Positions 1-8,201 of a stretch of 64,000 bases of DNA are shown here, piece by piece. The notes below the pieces were generated by a model. It searched no databases and was not told where the DNA came from. It saw only the letters and a list, made by a program, of their open reading frames with translations. Origin of the DNA: Pantoea sp050157905. Its GTDB lineage: Bacteria; Pseudomonadota; Gammaproteobacteria; Enterobacterales; Enterobacteriaceae. The stretch is taken from the NCBI RefSeq assembly GCF_050157905.1, contig NZ_JBKIWZ010000001.1, positions 3,720,001 to 3,784,000 of the forward strand, in the 5' to 3' direction. The position numbers and the translations under genes are program-made. Numbering within the stretch: position 1 is the first letter of the stretch; each line of letters starts with the position of its first letter.

Positions 1-13
1 ATGAGGTTTCTCC

Positions 14-949
14 TTACAGGGCGAGTTCGCTGTTTAAAACCAGTGCCAGCAGAGCCTGGCGCGCATAGATGCCGTTACCCGCCTGCTGGAAATACCAGGC
101 GTACGGGGTCTTGTCGACATCGGTAGTGATTTCATCGATACGCGGCAGCGGGTGCAGCACTTTCATGTTGTCGCGCGCTGTACCGAGATCGGCCGCGCGC
201 AGAATGAACTGCGCTTTGACGTTGGCATACTCGGACGGGTCGAGCCGCTCTTTCTGGACCCGTGTCATGTAGAGAATATCGAGCTGCGGCATCACCGCCT
301 CGAAGCTGTCGTGTCGTGACCAGGGGATCTGCTTCTCATCCAGCATATCGGTGATGTAGGCGGGCATCGCCAGCGCATCGGGCGCAATAAAGTAGAAGCG
401 GTTGCCTTCAAACTTCGCCAGCGCCTGGGTCAGCGAGTGGACGGTGCGGCCATACTTCAGGTCACCGACCATCGCCACATTCAGCTGATTCAGACGACCC
501 TGGGTTTCCTGAATGGTGAAGAGGTCCAGCAGCGTCTGGGTCGGATGCTGGTTTGCCCCATCACCCGCGTTGAGGATCGGGATGCCATTGGAGAACTCGG
601 TCGCCAGCCGGGCCGCGCCTTCCTGCGGATGACGCATCACAATCGCATCAACATAGGTGCTGATAACTGAAATGGTGTCGGCCAGGGTTTCTCCCTTCTT
701 GCCCAGCGAGGTATTGCTGCCGTCAGCAAAGCCGACCGCTGACGCGCCCAGACGATGGATCGCGGTTTCAAACGACAGGCGCGTTCGGGTTGACGCCTCA
801 AAGAAGCAGCTGGCGATGACCTTGTGCTTCAGCAGTTCCGGCTGCGGGTTGGCTTTAAGCTGTGCCGCGGTCTGCAGCGTCAGTTCCAGCTCTTCGCGAC
901 TGAGGTCGTTGATTGAAATAATGTGCTTGCGATATAGCGGGTTAGCCAT
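14..949 (-). CDS. pyrB: Aspartate carbamoyltransferase catalytic subunit
   Basis: Catalyses the first committed step of pyrimidine synthesis, carbamoyl phosphate plus aspartate to carbamoyl aspartate, in the cytoplasm. The 311-residue product has the carbamoyl-phosphate motif STRTR at residues 53-57, the HPTQ motif near residue 135 and the HPLPR motif near the C-terminus; length equals that of E. coli PyrB. It lies behind a leader peptide and attenuator (998-1129), so expression should fall when UTP is high. After the stop codon a GGAG box at 10-13 precedes an AT at the window edge that would complete an ATG, consistent with pyrI (regulatory subunit) starting exactly where the window begins. 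Confidence 0.98.
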   Translation of the reverse strand: MANPLYRKHIISINDLSREELELTLQTAAQLKANPQPELLKHKVIASCFFEASTRTRLSFETAIHRLGASAVGFADGSNTSLGKKGETLADTISVISTYVDAIVMRHPQEGAARLATEFSNGIPILNAGDGANQHPTQTLLDLFTIQETQGRLNQLNVAMVGDLKYGRTVHSLTQALAKFEGNRFYFIAPDALAMPAYITDMLDEKQIPWSRHDSFEAVMPQLDILYMTRVQKERLDPSEYANVKAQFILRAADLGTARDNMKVLHPLPRIDEITTDVDKTPYAWYFQQAGNGIYARQALLALVLNSELAL

Positions 950-981
950 AGCTTTCTCCTCTGCGCGGCCGGATTGCGGGC

Positions 982-1012
982 AAAAAAAAGCCCCTGCTTA
1001 AGGGGCTTTTTT
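982..1012 (-). terminator. pyrBI attenuator (intrinsic terminator)
   Basis: On the minus strand a GGGGC-based stem of about seven pairs is followed by a run of eight T, just before pyrB. The leader-peptide stop codon lies inside the hairpin. This is the known pyrBI arrangement, in which a closely following ribosome prevents the hairpin when UTP is low and RNA polymerase pauses. Confidence 0.9.
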
Positions 1013-1099
1013 AAGATCGGGTCGATGACCGAAAGAAACAGCAGCACCGCCTGCGGTCAGGCGTGATTGAGCATCAAATTGTCCGCTGTGCTGTCGCAT
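998..1099 (-). CDS. pyrL: pyrBI operon leader peptide
   Basis: A 33-residue peptide beginning MRQHSGQFDA and ending RPDLKKAP, with a strong GGAGGAAAC ribosome binding site directly upstream of the ATG at 1099. The stop codon falls in the attenuator hairpin, which is what coupling of translation to transcription requires. The E. coli leader is 44 residues with a different sequence, so identification rests on position, ribosome site and overlap with the terminator. The coding stretch before the hairpin is rich in U on the transcript (CTGTTTCTTTCGG), as expected for UTP-sensitive pausing. Confidence 0.8.
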   Translation of the reverse strand: MRQHSGQFDAQSRLTAGGAAVSFGHRPDLKKAP

Positions 1100-1110
1100 G
1101 TTTCCTCCGG

Positions 1111-1151
1111 CAAATTGGGCCGCATTATACCCGTTCGCCGCAGAGCAGCAA
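1111..1151 (-). promoter_or_regulatory. pyrBI promoter with UTP-sensitive start region
   Basis: Minus strand: -35 TTGCTG (1151-1146), 16-base spacer, perfect -10 TATAAT (1129-1124), then seven bases and AATTTG (1116-1111). In E. coli pyrBI the same TATAAT, seven bases and AATTTG allow slippage adding extra U residues at high UTP. Spacing and start sequence are conserved here, so reiterative transcription probably operates as well as attenuation. Confidence 0.75.
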
Positions 1152-1256
1152 GAGGAAAACGTTTGCGGGCCGGCCGCCGGTGCGCGCCCGGCAGCGAAAC
1201 AGGGCAACTGCGGCGGACGCTGTCGGATGAGAACCGCGTCCGGTGGCCGCGGCCTC

Positions 1257-2264
1257 TCAGCGCTGGCCCAGCGTCGCCACCATAACCGCTTTGATGGTGT
1301 GCATACGGTTCTCGGCCTGATCGAAAACGATGCTGTGCGGCGACTCAAAGACCTCATCGCTGACTTCCATGCCGTTGGGCAGATTGTACTGTTCCGCCAT
1401 CTGCTGGCCCAGCGTGGTCTGATCGTCATGGAAAGCGGGCAGGCAGTGCAGGAATTTCACCTGCGGGTTGCCGGTCAGATCCAGCATCGCCCGGTTGACC
1501 TGATAGTCACGCAGCAGGGCAATACGCTCGGCCCAGACCGCTTTGGCTTCGCCCATCGACACCCAAACATCGGTGTAGATGAAATCCGCATCTTTCACAC
1601 CACTGGCAATATCCTCGGTGAGGGTAATCTTTCCGCCAGTCTGCTGTGCCACTTCGCGGCACTGCGCGACCAGTTCGTCCTCCGGCCAGCAGCTCTTCGG
1701 CGCCACCAGACGCAGATCCAGACCGACCTGGGCGGCGGCTTCCAGCATGGTGTTGCCCATGTTGTTGCGCGCATCACCGACATAGACCAGCGTCATCTCG
1801 CTGAGTTTTTTATCTGGCAGATGTTCCTGCATCGTCAGCAGGTCGGCCAGCAACTGGGTCGGATGAAACTCGGTAGTCAGGCCGTTCCACACCGGCACAC
1901 CGGCATGTTCTGCCAGCGTCTCCACCAGCTCCTGACCGTAACCGCGATACTGAATGCCATCGTACATGCGGCCCAGCACGCGCGCGGTGTCGCGCATTGA
2001 CTCTTTATGGCCGATCTGACTGCCACTCGGGCCGAGATAAGTGACGTTTGCACCCTGATCGTAAGCGGCAACTTCGAAAGAGCATCGGGTACGGGTCGAG
2101 TCTTTTTCGAAGATGAGCGCGATGTTTTTGCCTTTCAGATACTGCACTTCGCTGGCGCTTTTTTTCGCCTTTTTTAATTCAGCGGAAAGGGAGAGCAGGT
2201 AATCGATTTCGGCGGGGGTAAAATCCAGAAGTCTGAGAAAATGACGCTGATACAACTGACTCAT
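1257..2264 (-). CDS. argI: Ornithine carbamoyltransferase
   Basis: Makes citrulline from ornithine and carbamoyl phosphate in arginine synthesis. The 335-residue protein has STRTR (residues 56-60) for carbamoyl phosphate, the HPTQLLAD motif, and HCLPAFHD, the ornithine-site cysteine motif. A GGAG ribosome site lies six bases before the ATG. It stands alone upstream of the pyr leader on the same strand, as in E. coli, where both enzymes compete for carbamoyl phosphate. Two ARG boxes upstream imply repression by ArgR with arginine. The symbol follows E. coli position; argF would be an equally valid name. Confidence 0.97.
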   Translation of the reverse strand: MSQLYQRHFLRLLDFTPAEIDYLLSLSAELKKAKKSASEVQYLKGKNIALIFEKDSTRTRCSFEVAAYDQGANVTYLGPSGSQIGHKESMRDTARVLGRMYDGIQYRGYGQELVETLAEHAGVPVWNGLTTEFHPTQLLADLLTMQEHLPDKKLSEMTLVYVGDARNNMGNTMLEAAAQVGLDLRLVAPKSCWPEDELVAQCREVAQQTGGKITLTEDIASGVKDADFIYTDVWVSMGEAKAVWAERIALLRDYQVNRAMLDLTGNPQVKFLHCLPAFHDDQTTLGQQMAEQYNLPNGMEVSDEVFESPHSIVFDQAENRMHTIKAVMVATLGQR

Positions 2265-2286
2265 ACAACGCTCCGGTAAGCATTAA

Positions 2287-2325
2287 AGTGAATTAAAATT
2301 CAATCTAACCGTATGAATATTCATT
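2287..2325 (-). promoter_or_regulatory. Tandem ARG boxes (ArgR operator)
   Basis: Two 18-base boxes at 2287-2304 and 2308-2325 are separated by three bases, the standard spacing. The first contains TGAAT and ATTCA half-sites as an almost perfect palindrome. The second has a perfect ATTCA right half and a weak left half. They lie directly upstream of ornithine carbamoyltransferase. Confidence 0.85.
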
Positions 2326-2424
2326 TTCAAGTCTGGGACGAATAAACTTTCGGTTTTGTGTAGTGGCGCGACAGGCAGTGTGGGAAAATAATTGTTTATT
2401 GCCGAACTCAGAGAGGACATCGTT

Positions 2425-2847
2425 ATGGCATATGAAGCATTACTGGAAGAGCAGCAGGAAGAGACACGGCAGATCATCGAAGAGCTGCTGGAGGATGGCA
2501 GCGATCCTGATGCGCTCTATACCATCGAGCACCATCTCTCCTGCAATAACTTTGACTCACTGGAAAAAGCCGCTGTTGACGCGTTCAAGCTGGGTTATGA
2601 AGTGACCGAACCGGAAGAGCTGGAGCTGGAAGATGGCACCACGGTGATGTGCGTCGACATCATCAGTGAATCCGCGCTGAATCCGGAGCTGATCGATGCG
2701 CAGGTTGAGCAGCTGGTGAATCTCATCGGTAAGTACAACGTTGATTACGACGGCTGGGGCACCTATTTCGAAGATCCCGACGCCGAAGATGAAGATGACG
2801 AAGACGACGCCATTGAAGATGAAGACGATAATGGTGTTCGCCACTAA
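2425..2847 (+). CDS. rraB: Ribonuclease E regulator B
   Basis: A 140-residue acidic cytoplasmic protein that binds RNase E and alters which transcripts it degrades. It matches E. coli RraB almost throughout, including EELLEDGSDPDALYTIEHHL near the N-terminus, the VEYDGWGTYFEDP-type block (VDYDGWGTYFEDP here) and the acidic tail ending DDNGVRH. The start at 2425 (MAYEALL) is chosen because GAGAGGACAT precedes it; an in-frame upstream extension to 2392 has no homology. It is divergent from ornithine carbamoyltransferase and was followed by miaE before that gene was disrupted. Confidence 0.95.
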   Translation: MAYEALLEEQQEETRQIIEELLEDGSDPDALYTIEHHLSCNNFDSLEKAAVDAFKLGYEVTEPEELELEDGTTVMCVDIISESALNPELIDAQVEQLVNLIGKYNVDYDGWGTYFEDPDAEDEDDEDDAIEDEDDNGVRH

Positions 2848-2901
2848 GTAGCCGGGGCGGAGAGCTCTCCGCCTGTCACCCTCGCCACGCCCTTTGACAT
2901 C

Positions 2902-3081
2902 ATGAACTACGCACCTTTACTTGAACCGATTTATCAGTTTCTGCACTGCCGCACGCCCCAGGCCTGGATTGGTGAGGCACGCAAGCCGGAAAATCTGACC
3001 CTGCTGTTAACCGACCATCTGGTCTGCGAGCTGAAAGCAACGATGGGAGTATTTAACGCAGATAATAGTATTCCGGAATAA
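2902..3081 (+). pseudogene. miaE: miaE 5' fragment (tRNA hydroxylase)
   Basis: The first 46 or so codons encode MNYAPLLEPIYQFLHC and continue through TLLLTDHLVCELKA, the N-terminus of the tRNA-(ms2io6A37) hydroxylase MiaE. After that the frame changes to unrelated AT-rich sequence (TMGVFNADNSIPE) and stops at 3081. The C-terminal part of the same gene lies at 7339-7599, more than 4 kb downstream and in the same orientation. The middle of the protein, about 120 residues, is absent from the window, so this cell should lack MiaE unless another copy exists. Confidence 0.88.
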
Positions 3082-3579
3082 TTTATTCTTTGAATAATGC
3101 TTTAAAACTAAGGCTGGTTAATGACGCTTTAAATTTTCGTTAAATTATAAGAACGCAGATGATTTCCCTGACCAAGATTTTAGTATCATTGCAATCCGCT
3201 ATATTAGCTGTTGTATCAATAATAATGCCATTTTGCGCCAGCCGAAGGCTAAATCAGAATATAGTTGTATAACAAAAACGAGTTCAAAATCCAGACATAG
3301 ACAGTTTGTAATTATTTTATTTAGATTAGGTACAGCATGGCCGTCTTCTATTCTTGACCAGTGGCCTGAGTTATTTCAAAATTTTAGCCATTGCTCTCTG
3401 AATGAGCCCCCTCTTTAACCTTAAGGCATAAAGAATTGATCCGAAAATAACAGCAGGTTACAAAATAAGATTGGAATTCTGCATCATGCCTTGTATTCGT
3501 TTAACGTATACGGTAGTGTTAGCTAACAGATCTATCTGCAGTATACCTGATAATAATAAAATTCCTTACGAGGTACTTA
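3082..3579 (+). other. AT-rich left part of the miaE cassette, no gene seen
   Basis: About 500 bases of AT-rich sequence between the miaE fragment and the methyltransferase. No convincing gene is visible; the one short frame at 3233-3418 starts with TTG and has no recognisable content. Near the right end two related motifs, CGTATACGG (about 3507) and CAGTATACC (about 3539), flank the likely promoter region and could be an operator, as many restriction-modification systems control their own methylase. No terminal inverted repeat was found at the cassette edge. Confidence 0.4.
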
Positions 3580-5178
3580 ATGAAGCAAAAATTTGCACGT
3601 TATGAGATGCATAAATATTGGGGAAAAAAACCTTCAGGTGATTTGCTACATTTAATCGAAAAATACTCAAATAAAGGTGATTTAGTTTTTGATCCCTTTG
3701 CTGGTTATGGTGTTTTTGTGTGCGAAGCATACATAAATGGACGTAATGCTATAGGTAATGATCTGAACCCTGCGTCAGTCTTTATACAAGAGCAATTGCT
3801 TGAAAAAAACATCGATATTGATAAATTCAAAAATGAAATTAATGAAATAATTAAAGATCTAAATTATTTAAATGAGCAATGGTTCACTGGGATTTGCCCA
3901 TCATGTGGGAAAAAAGCTGATGTTATAGCTACGCTTAGAGGAAAAGACGATTCACCGCTAATGAACAAAGTTAGTTGCACTTGTTCAAAAGCGGCGATTG
4001 AGTACAAACTCGAAAAGAGTGAGGTCTTAAAACTAAAAGAGTCAGAAGATAATATTGTGATGCCACCTCATCCGTGTACAGAACTCATCCGGAATGGCCG
4101 GATTAGCGCGTTAGATAATATGACAACTGATTCATTATTCACTAAGAGAACGCTGATTTGCCACATTTCATTATTCGATAGAATAAATAGTATTGAGAAC
4201 AAATTAGTCCGTGACTTTGCGATGCTTGTTTTTACCTCTAATTTAGCTAACTGCTCTAAACTTGTACCGCCAATAAATTCACGTGGGCCTATGGCTCCGG
4301 GAGCCTGGATGACGGGGTTCTATATTGGCAATACTTATCTTGAAAACAATGTATTCCACTACTTTAAAAACAGAGTTGCAAAGGCGATAGCTGGTAAGCT
4401 TGATTTTTACCAAAAAAATAACCATGTAAGCTGTATAACAGATTTAGGAAAAGTTGCTGATACAAAAAAATTTAAAAATACTACTCGTGGTTATTTGATT
4501 ACTCAAAGTGATACAAAAAAACTACCGTTTCAGGATAATTCAATCGATTATATATTTACAGATCCGCCATACGGAGACTCCGTCCCTTATTTTGAACAAA
4601 GTGTAATATGGAACACCTGGCTGCAAAAGGAAGTTGATTACAGTAATGAAGTTGTTGTGACTGACGCTAAAGTAAGAAATAAGAGAATCGAAGAATTTAC
4701 CGATGATATTAATAAGTGCATAAAAGAAATATATCGGGTTCTTAACCCTGAAAAATATTTCAGCATTACATTTCACTCTATATCAGGTGGTGAATGGTAT
4801 GCTGTAACCCGTGCTTGTCTTGAGGCTGGTTTCACTTTGCATGAGCTAAAGCTCTTGACACAAAAAACGTTTTCACCGCGTCAGTTGAACAGAAAAATGA
4901 CTATCAAAGGCGATATTTTAATTACGTTTCAAAAAACCAAAAAAAGGCCGACTCTTACTGAGTTAGGTTTTGATGAAACGATAAAATTAGTAAAGTGGAA
5001 AACACAGGAGCTTTTAGAAAAGCGGCCCGCAACAACTAATGAAATTTTTGTACATCTTCTCGTCCATATCTTTAGTAATCACATTCTTTTCCACAATGTT
5101 AATTTTATGTCAATACTTTTAGATAATTTTGCTATTTCTGAACATGGATTGTGGGCATCAAAAATGACAGCGGCGTAA
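3580..5178 (+). CDS. DNA methyltransferase of a restriction-modification cassette
   Basis: A 532-residue protein with the hallmarks of an amino-methylating DNA methyltransferase. An N-terminal HKYWGKKP motif (11-18) is followed by the S-adenosylmethionine motif DPFAGYG (38-44), then CPSC (106-109) and CTC (133-135) cysteine clusters that may form a zinc knuckle, and the catalytic DPPY at 328-331. The HKYWGKKP and DPFAGYG start resembles large DUF1156-type methylases. Motif I before a long insert and then DPPY suggests an alpha-like order. Start is supported by ACGAGG seven bases upstream. It converges with a nuclease-like gene 20 bases away and probably protects host DNA from it. Target base and site cannot be read from sequence. 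Confidence 0.8.
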   Translation: MKQKFARYEMHKYWGKKPSGDLLHLIEKYSNKGDLVFDPFAGYGVFVCEAYINGRNAIGNDLNPASVFIQEQLLEKNIDIDKFKNEINEIIKDLNYLNEQWFTGICPSCGKKADVIATLRGKDDSPLMNKVSCTCSKAAIEYKLEKSEVLKLKESEDNIVMPPHPCTELIRNGRISALDNMTTDSLFTKRTLICHISLFDRINSIENKLVRDFAMLVFTSNLANCSKLVPPINSRGPMAPGAWMTGFYIGNTYLENNVFHYFKNRVAKAIAGKLDFYQKNNHVSCITDLGKVADTKKFKNTTRGYLITQSDTKKLPFQDNSIDYIFTDPPYGDSVPYFEQSVIWNTWLQKEVDYSNEVVVTDAKVRNKRIEEFTDDINKCIKEIYRVLNPEKYFSITFHSISGGEWYAVTRACLEAGFTLHELKLLTQKTFSPRQLNRKMTIKGDILITFQKTKKRPTLTELGFDETIKLVKWKTQELLEKRPATTNEIFVHLLVHIFSNHILFHNVNFMSILLDNFAISEHGLWASKMTAA

Positions 5179-5194
5179 AGCCACTGTCATTTTT
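5161..5194. terminator. Bidirectional terminator between methylase and nuclease genes
   Basis: AAAATGACAGCGGC and GCCACTGTCATTTT form a 14-base stem with one mismatch around a five-base loop, with A and T runs on both sides so it can act on either strand. The methyltransferase stop codon sits at 5176-5178, in and beside the loop, and the nuclease stop is five bases past the right arm. Confidence 0.85.
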
Positions 5195-5198
5195 CGCA

Positions 5199-6353
5199 TT
5201 AATCTGTTACCAGCACCGATACCGAATTGACTATATAGGCGCCTTCAAGCCCTTTGTCTTTAGTATAATAGTATTTTATTTCATTTAAATTGCCACTGGA
5301 GATATCATTTAATTTTTCAGTAACACGTTTGGAAATTTCTTCTAAATTACCTTTCAGTGGCCTTGCATCTTCGAGTGAATCCTTATAAGCCAAAAACACA
5401 AAAAATCTATTATTATTTTTGAAAAGACGCTCACCCTGGAATTTGTAATTCCACCATTCAATTTTTTTTAAATGTCCAGATAATTTATTAACTAAATCCC
5501 GTCTTTTTTTAAAGAAATCGTTGATGAAATCCTTGCTAACATCGGGCGATCTTTCCATTAATATTTCAATGAGTTCATCTTTTTTAAGTCCTCCAAAGTT
5601 TGGTAGGCTATATGATTTCTTATATTTTTTGTAATGGTTTTTTATTTCCTCTATTTCTGAGGGGTTTTCACCGATTGCGAATGAGTCGTCACCATCAGAG
5701 GTTTCTGTAATTCCTTTTGTAAATAAGTCAAAAAAGTCATCCGATATATGAGTGATTTTCAGATCAAAAGGAATGATTTTGTCATCAATTTTTACCATAA
5801 AATCTACGTATTTTATCTTACGGAGTGTAGGGATTACATTGGCATGGTTGTTGAATATATGTTCTACCAGATCATTTGTCACCTGATTATAGTACTGCCA
5901 AAGAATATATCCTTTGATAGTCCCCTGGAGTAATTTCTCTACTTTAATCTCCAGGTCTTCCTTGGTTTTAATACTTTTATCGCGAACAAGCTGTTTAGCT
6001 GTGTCATTAAGATTGTCATTTCTGACCCCACATTTAACTTCACCATATTCCTTGATGATACCTGGAAGATGAACCTCTTGCTCAAGCCTTTCGTCACGAA
6101 CTTCAGGATATTTACACTTGATATAATCTATTAAGTCTTCTTCGGAAATATCGGAATTGAAAAGCCTTTCATATAAAAAATCGATTTTATTACTTCCTGA
6201 ATTCTGAATGCTGTTTTTTTCCAGTAGCTCCATTAAATGATGGCTATCTAAAGAACGTACGAGCAAATATCTGCTAAAGTTTTCTTCCTTTTGGAGTACG
6301 TATAAATCCGTATCATTTTTTCCAAAAAGTTTATGTATTTCATTGAATTGCAT
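5199..6353 (-). CDS. Probable PD-(D/E)XK restriction endonuclease
   Basis: A 384-residue protein I do not recognise as a named enzyme. Residues 164-199 read as a plausible PD-(D/E)XK core: a helix with E164, then VDF at 183-185 and DLK at 197-199 separated by a short beta hairpin (KIDDKI), so the metal ligands would be D184 and D197 with K199. The rest is charged and lysine-rich with no membrane segment. It faces the methyltransferase tail to tail with a shared terminator, the usual layout of a type II pair on separate promoters. Restriction function is inferred from this motif and context, not shown by a family match. Confidence 0.62.
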   Translation of the reverse strand: MQFNEIHKLFGKNDTDLYVLQKEENFSRYLLVRSLDSHHLMELLEKNSIQNSGSNKIDFLYERLFNSDISEEDLIDYIKCKYPEVRDERLEQEVHLPGIIKEYGEVKCGVRNDNLNDTAKQLVRDKSIKTKEDLEIKVEKLLQGTIKGYILWQYYNQVTNDLVEHIFNNHANVIPTLRKIKYVDFMVKIDDKIIPFDLKITHISDDFFDLFTKGITETSDGDDSFAIGENPSEIEEIKNHYKKYKKSYSLPNFGGLKKDELIEILMERSPDVSKDFINDFFKKRRDLVNKLSGHLKKIEWWNYKFQGERLFKNNNRFFVFLAYKDSLEDARPLKGNLEEISKRVTEKLNDISSGNLNEIKYYYTKDKGLEGAYIVNSVSVLVTD

Positions 6354-7338
6354 AGTATCTTGCCTTCTTAAAGTTAAACCACAAAAACTAATATGATGCT
6401 TTAAATAAACTGAAGCCTCTTTGTTAAGCCGGTCAACTTATACTGTTGGCGAGGCCCTGAAGTAACCGGTGTTGAGGTTTACATCTCTCCGTTGGTGCAA
6501 TATTATCCTGTATTATCTAATTGAAAATTTTCTGAAAGTTAGCCTGAAAGATGAAAATAAAAAACATTAAGGATTTCGAAAATCAATCTTGCGCGAAATA
6601 TTACACTAATAATAATTTAATGTCGAAGTGAGCAGGGCGGTGCTTATAATGTTTTTGTTGGATAGATTAAATTTAATTATTTTCCATTTAACGCGGAATT
6701 TATGGTGCGGTATAAATTTTTATATCGGGTATCTGGTTTTTTACGTGGTTTAGCTCATTTTTGAAAAGAGGTTTTAAGTCAGGAGGTAATCTAATATGCT
6801 TTTTTTCTGGCGCACAGGTGGAAACAGTACAGCTATGTTCATTTTTTGTCAAAGGATATTGCATCTCAATCTTTCCCCCTCTGACTGAAGAAACGGATGG
6901 ATTTCTTAATTATTTTCTCCTGCTTCAGTCGTTCCGCTTTTGTGCTAATATTCTGCTTTTGGAGCGAAACGCTTTTCCCTGCGCTACCAGATTTATGATC
7001 ATTTTTACAGAATTGGCTGGCTGGACAGAAATTGGTTTGACTGCCATGTGTCAGCGGGTTTTCGCGGGCAATATATTGTAATAGACCATATCAAATGAAA
7101 TGATCCGAGTATAATGGTTTAACTGTAACGGATAGTTACTTTTTTAACCAATCATCGAAATAATTTTCACTTAAGCTTGGCAGTTTTTAGCAGCATTGGC
7201 AATAAAAGAAAAACCAACAAGCCTATGCTCAGGTCAGTGAGATTTTTTGTTCAATCATAATAAAAGCATTATACCAGTTCAGAGCGCAATATTCACAAGA
7301 GCTAAATTATCTGAATTTCGAAATTAACCTGGAGTACT
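6354..7338 (+). other. AT-rich right part of the miaE cassette, no assignable gene
   Basis: Nearly 1 kb of AT-rich sequence between the nuclease start and the miaE 3' fragment. A 106-codon frame at 6761-7081 begins after a purine-rich GAAAAGAGG, but its product (many Phe, Leu and Cys) has no recognisable motif and probably is not a gene. The nuclease promoter must lie near 6354-6500. No integrase, transposase or tRNA is seen, so what moved this cassette is not evident. Confidence 0.4.
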
Positions 7339-7599
7339 TTTTGTGGCGCGTACATCGAGGCGCGCTCATGCGAACGGTTCGCCAGTCTGGCACCTTATCT
7401 TGATGATGAGCTGGCGAAGTTCTATCTGTCGCTGTTGCGCTCCGAGGCGCGGCACTATCAGGACTATCTGACCCTGGCGGCGCAGATTGCGGCGAAAGAT
7501 ATCACGCCACGGGTGCAGGCGATTGGCGTTACAGAAGGGCGGTTAATCAGCGAGCCGGACACCGAACTCCGTTTTCACAGCGGCGTACCGGCGTTCTGA
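7339..7599 (+). pseudogene. miaE: miaE 3' fragment
   Basis: Encodes CGAYIEARSCERFASLAP and continues through FYLSLLRSEARHYQDYL to TELRFHSGVPAF and a stop. This is the C-terminal third of the MiaE hydroxylase, including ERF and EARHYQ segments typical of its diiron ligand helices. It has no start codon of its own and is separated from the N-terminal fragment (2902) by the restriction-modification cassette. The frame is intact, which suggests a recent event. Confidence 0.88.
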
Positions 7600-7612
7600 A
7601 CCTGACCCGCTG

Positions 7613-8125
7613 TTACAGCGCTTTCAGCATCCGCACTTCGCAGTCGACATGGCCGGTGCAGCCCATCGCGCCGTCGATATGTGCAAAGCCCAGCGATTCG
7701 TACAGTTTGATCGCCCGCGTCAGGCTGGCGGTGGTTTCCAGATAGCAGCGGCGGAAGCCGTGACGGCGTGCATGTTCCATCGCCCGTAGCGCCAGCTCGC
7801 GTGCCAGCCCCTGACCGCGTATAGCTGGCAGGAAATACATCTTCTGCAGTTCGCAGATATCGGGTGCGCTGCAGGCGAGGGGGGCGACACCGCCTCCGCC
7901 GACGACCTTACCCTGATACTCAATGATCCAGTAGGCACTCTGTTCAGCACTGTAGAGCTCAAACAGCTGGTCGAGCTGGGGATCGGAAACGGTATAACCT
8001 TTATCCGCGGTCAGGCCGAACTCGGCGGAGACATCGCGGATCACCTGGGCAATATGTGGATTATCGGCGGCAGTAATCGGCCGCACCTGGAGGTCAGAAC
8101 GCGGGTTGGCGCTGGTCGTCATCAT
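7613..8125 (-). CDS. yjgM: GNAT N-acetyltransferase YjgM (OatA)
   Basis: A 170-residue GCN5-family acetyltransferase, strongly similar to E. coli YjgM, which is associated with N-acetylation of O-acetylserine. Acetyl-CoA binding is indicated by LPAIRGQGLARELA (R/Q-x-x-G-x-G/A). Other landmarks are DKGYTVSDP, YWIIEYQGKVVGGGG, DICELQKMYF and the C-terminal GCTGHVDCEVRML, all close to E. coli. It lies next to valS on the same strand, where E. coli has it, but the valS terminator separates the two. The stop codon is only 13 bases from the convergent miaE remnant. Confidence 0.92.
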   Translation of the reverse strand: MMTTSANPRSDLQVRPITAADNPHIAQVIRDVSAEFGLTADKGYTVSDPQLDQLFELYSAEQSAYWIIEYQGKVVGGGGVAPLACSAPDICELQKMYFLPAIRGQGLARELALRAMEHARRHGFRRCYLETTASLTRAIKLYESLGFAHIDGAMGCTGHVDCEVRMLKAL

Positions 8126-8151
8126 CTCTTCCGGATTTGTACGAGGTCAAT

Positions 8152-8176
8152 AAAAAAGCCGGGCAAGCCCGGCTTT
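8152..8176 (-). terminator. Terminator of the pepA-holC-valS operon
   Basis: AAAGCCGGGC and GCCCGGCTTT form a 10-base stem with a two-base spacer. On the minus strand it is followed by a run of T, directly after the valS stop codon. Confidence 0.85.
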
Positions 8177-8201
8177 AAGAATAAGCTGTCAGCTAAGACG
8201 C

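Noticed and set aside
1098..2000. A 300-codon plus-strand frame opposite ornithine carbamoyltransferase
   Set aside because: Antisense shadow; no motif, and it runs over the pyr leader and argI.
6761..7081. A 106-codon frame in the miaE cassette
   Set aside because: Possible ribosome site, but the product is a Phe, Leu and Cys rich mixture with no motif. Kept only as part of the unexplained stretch.
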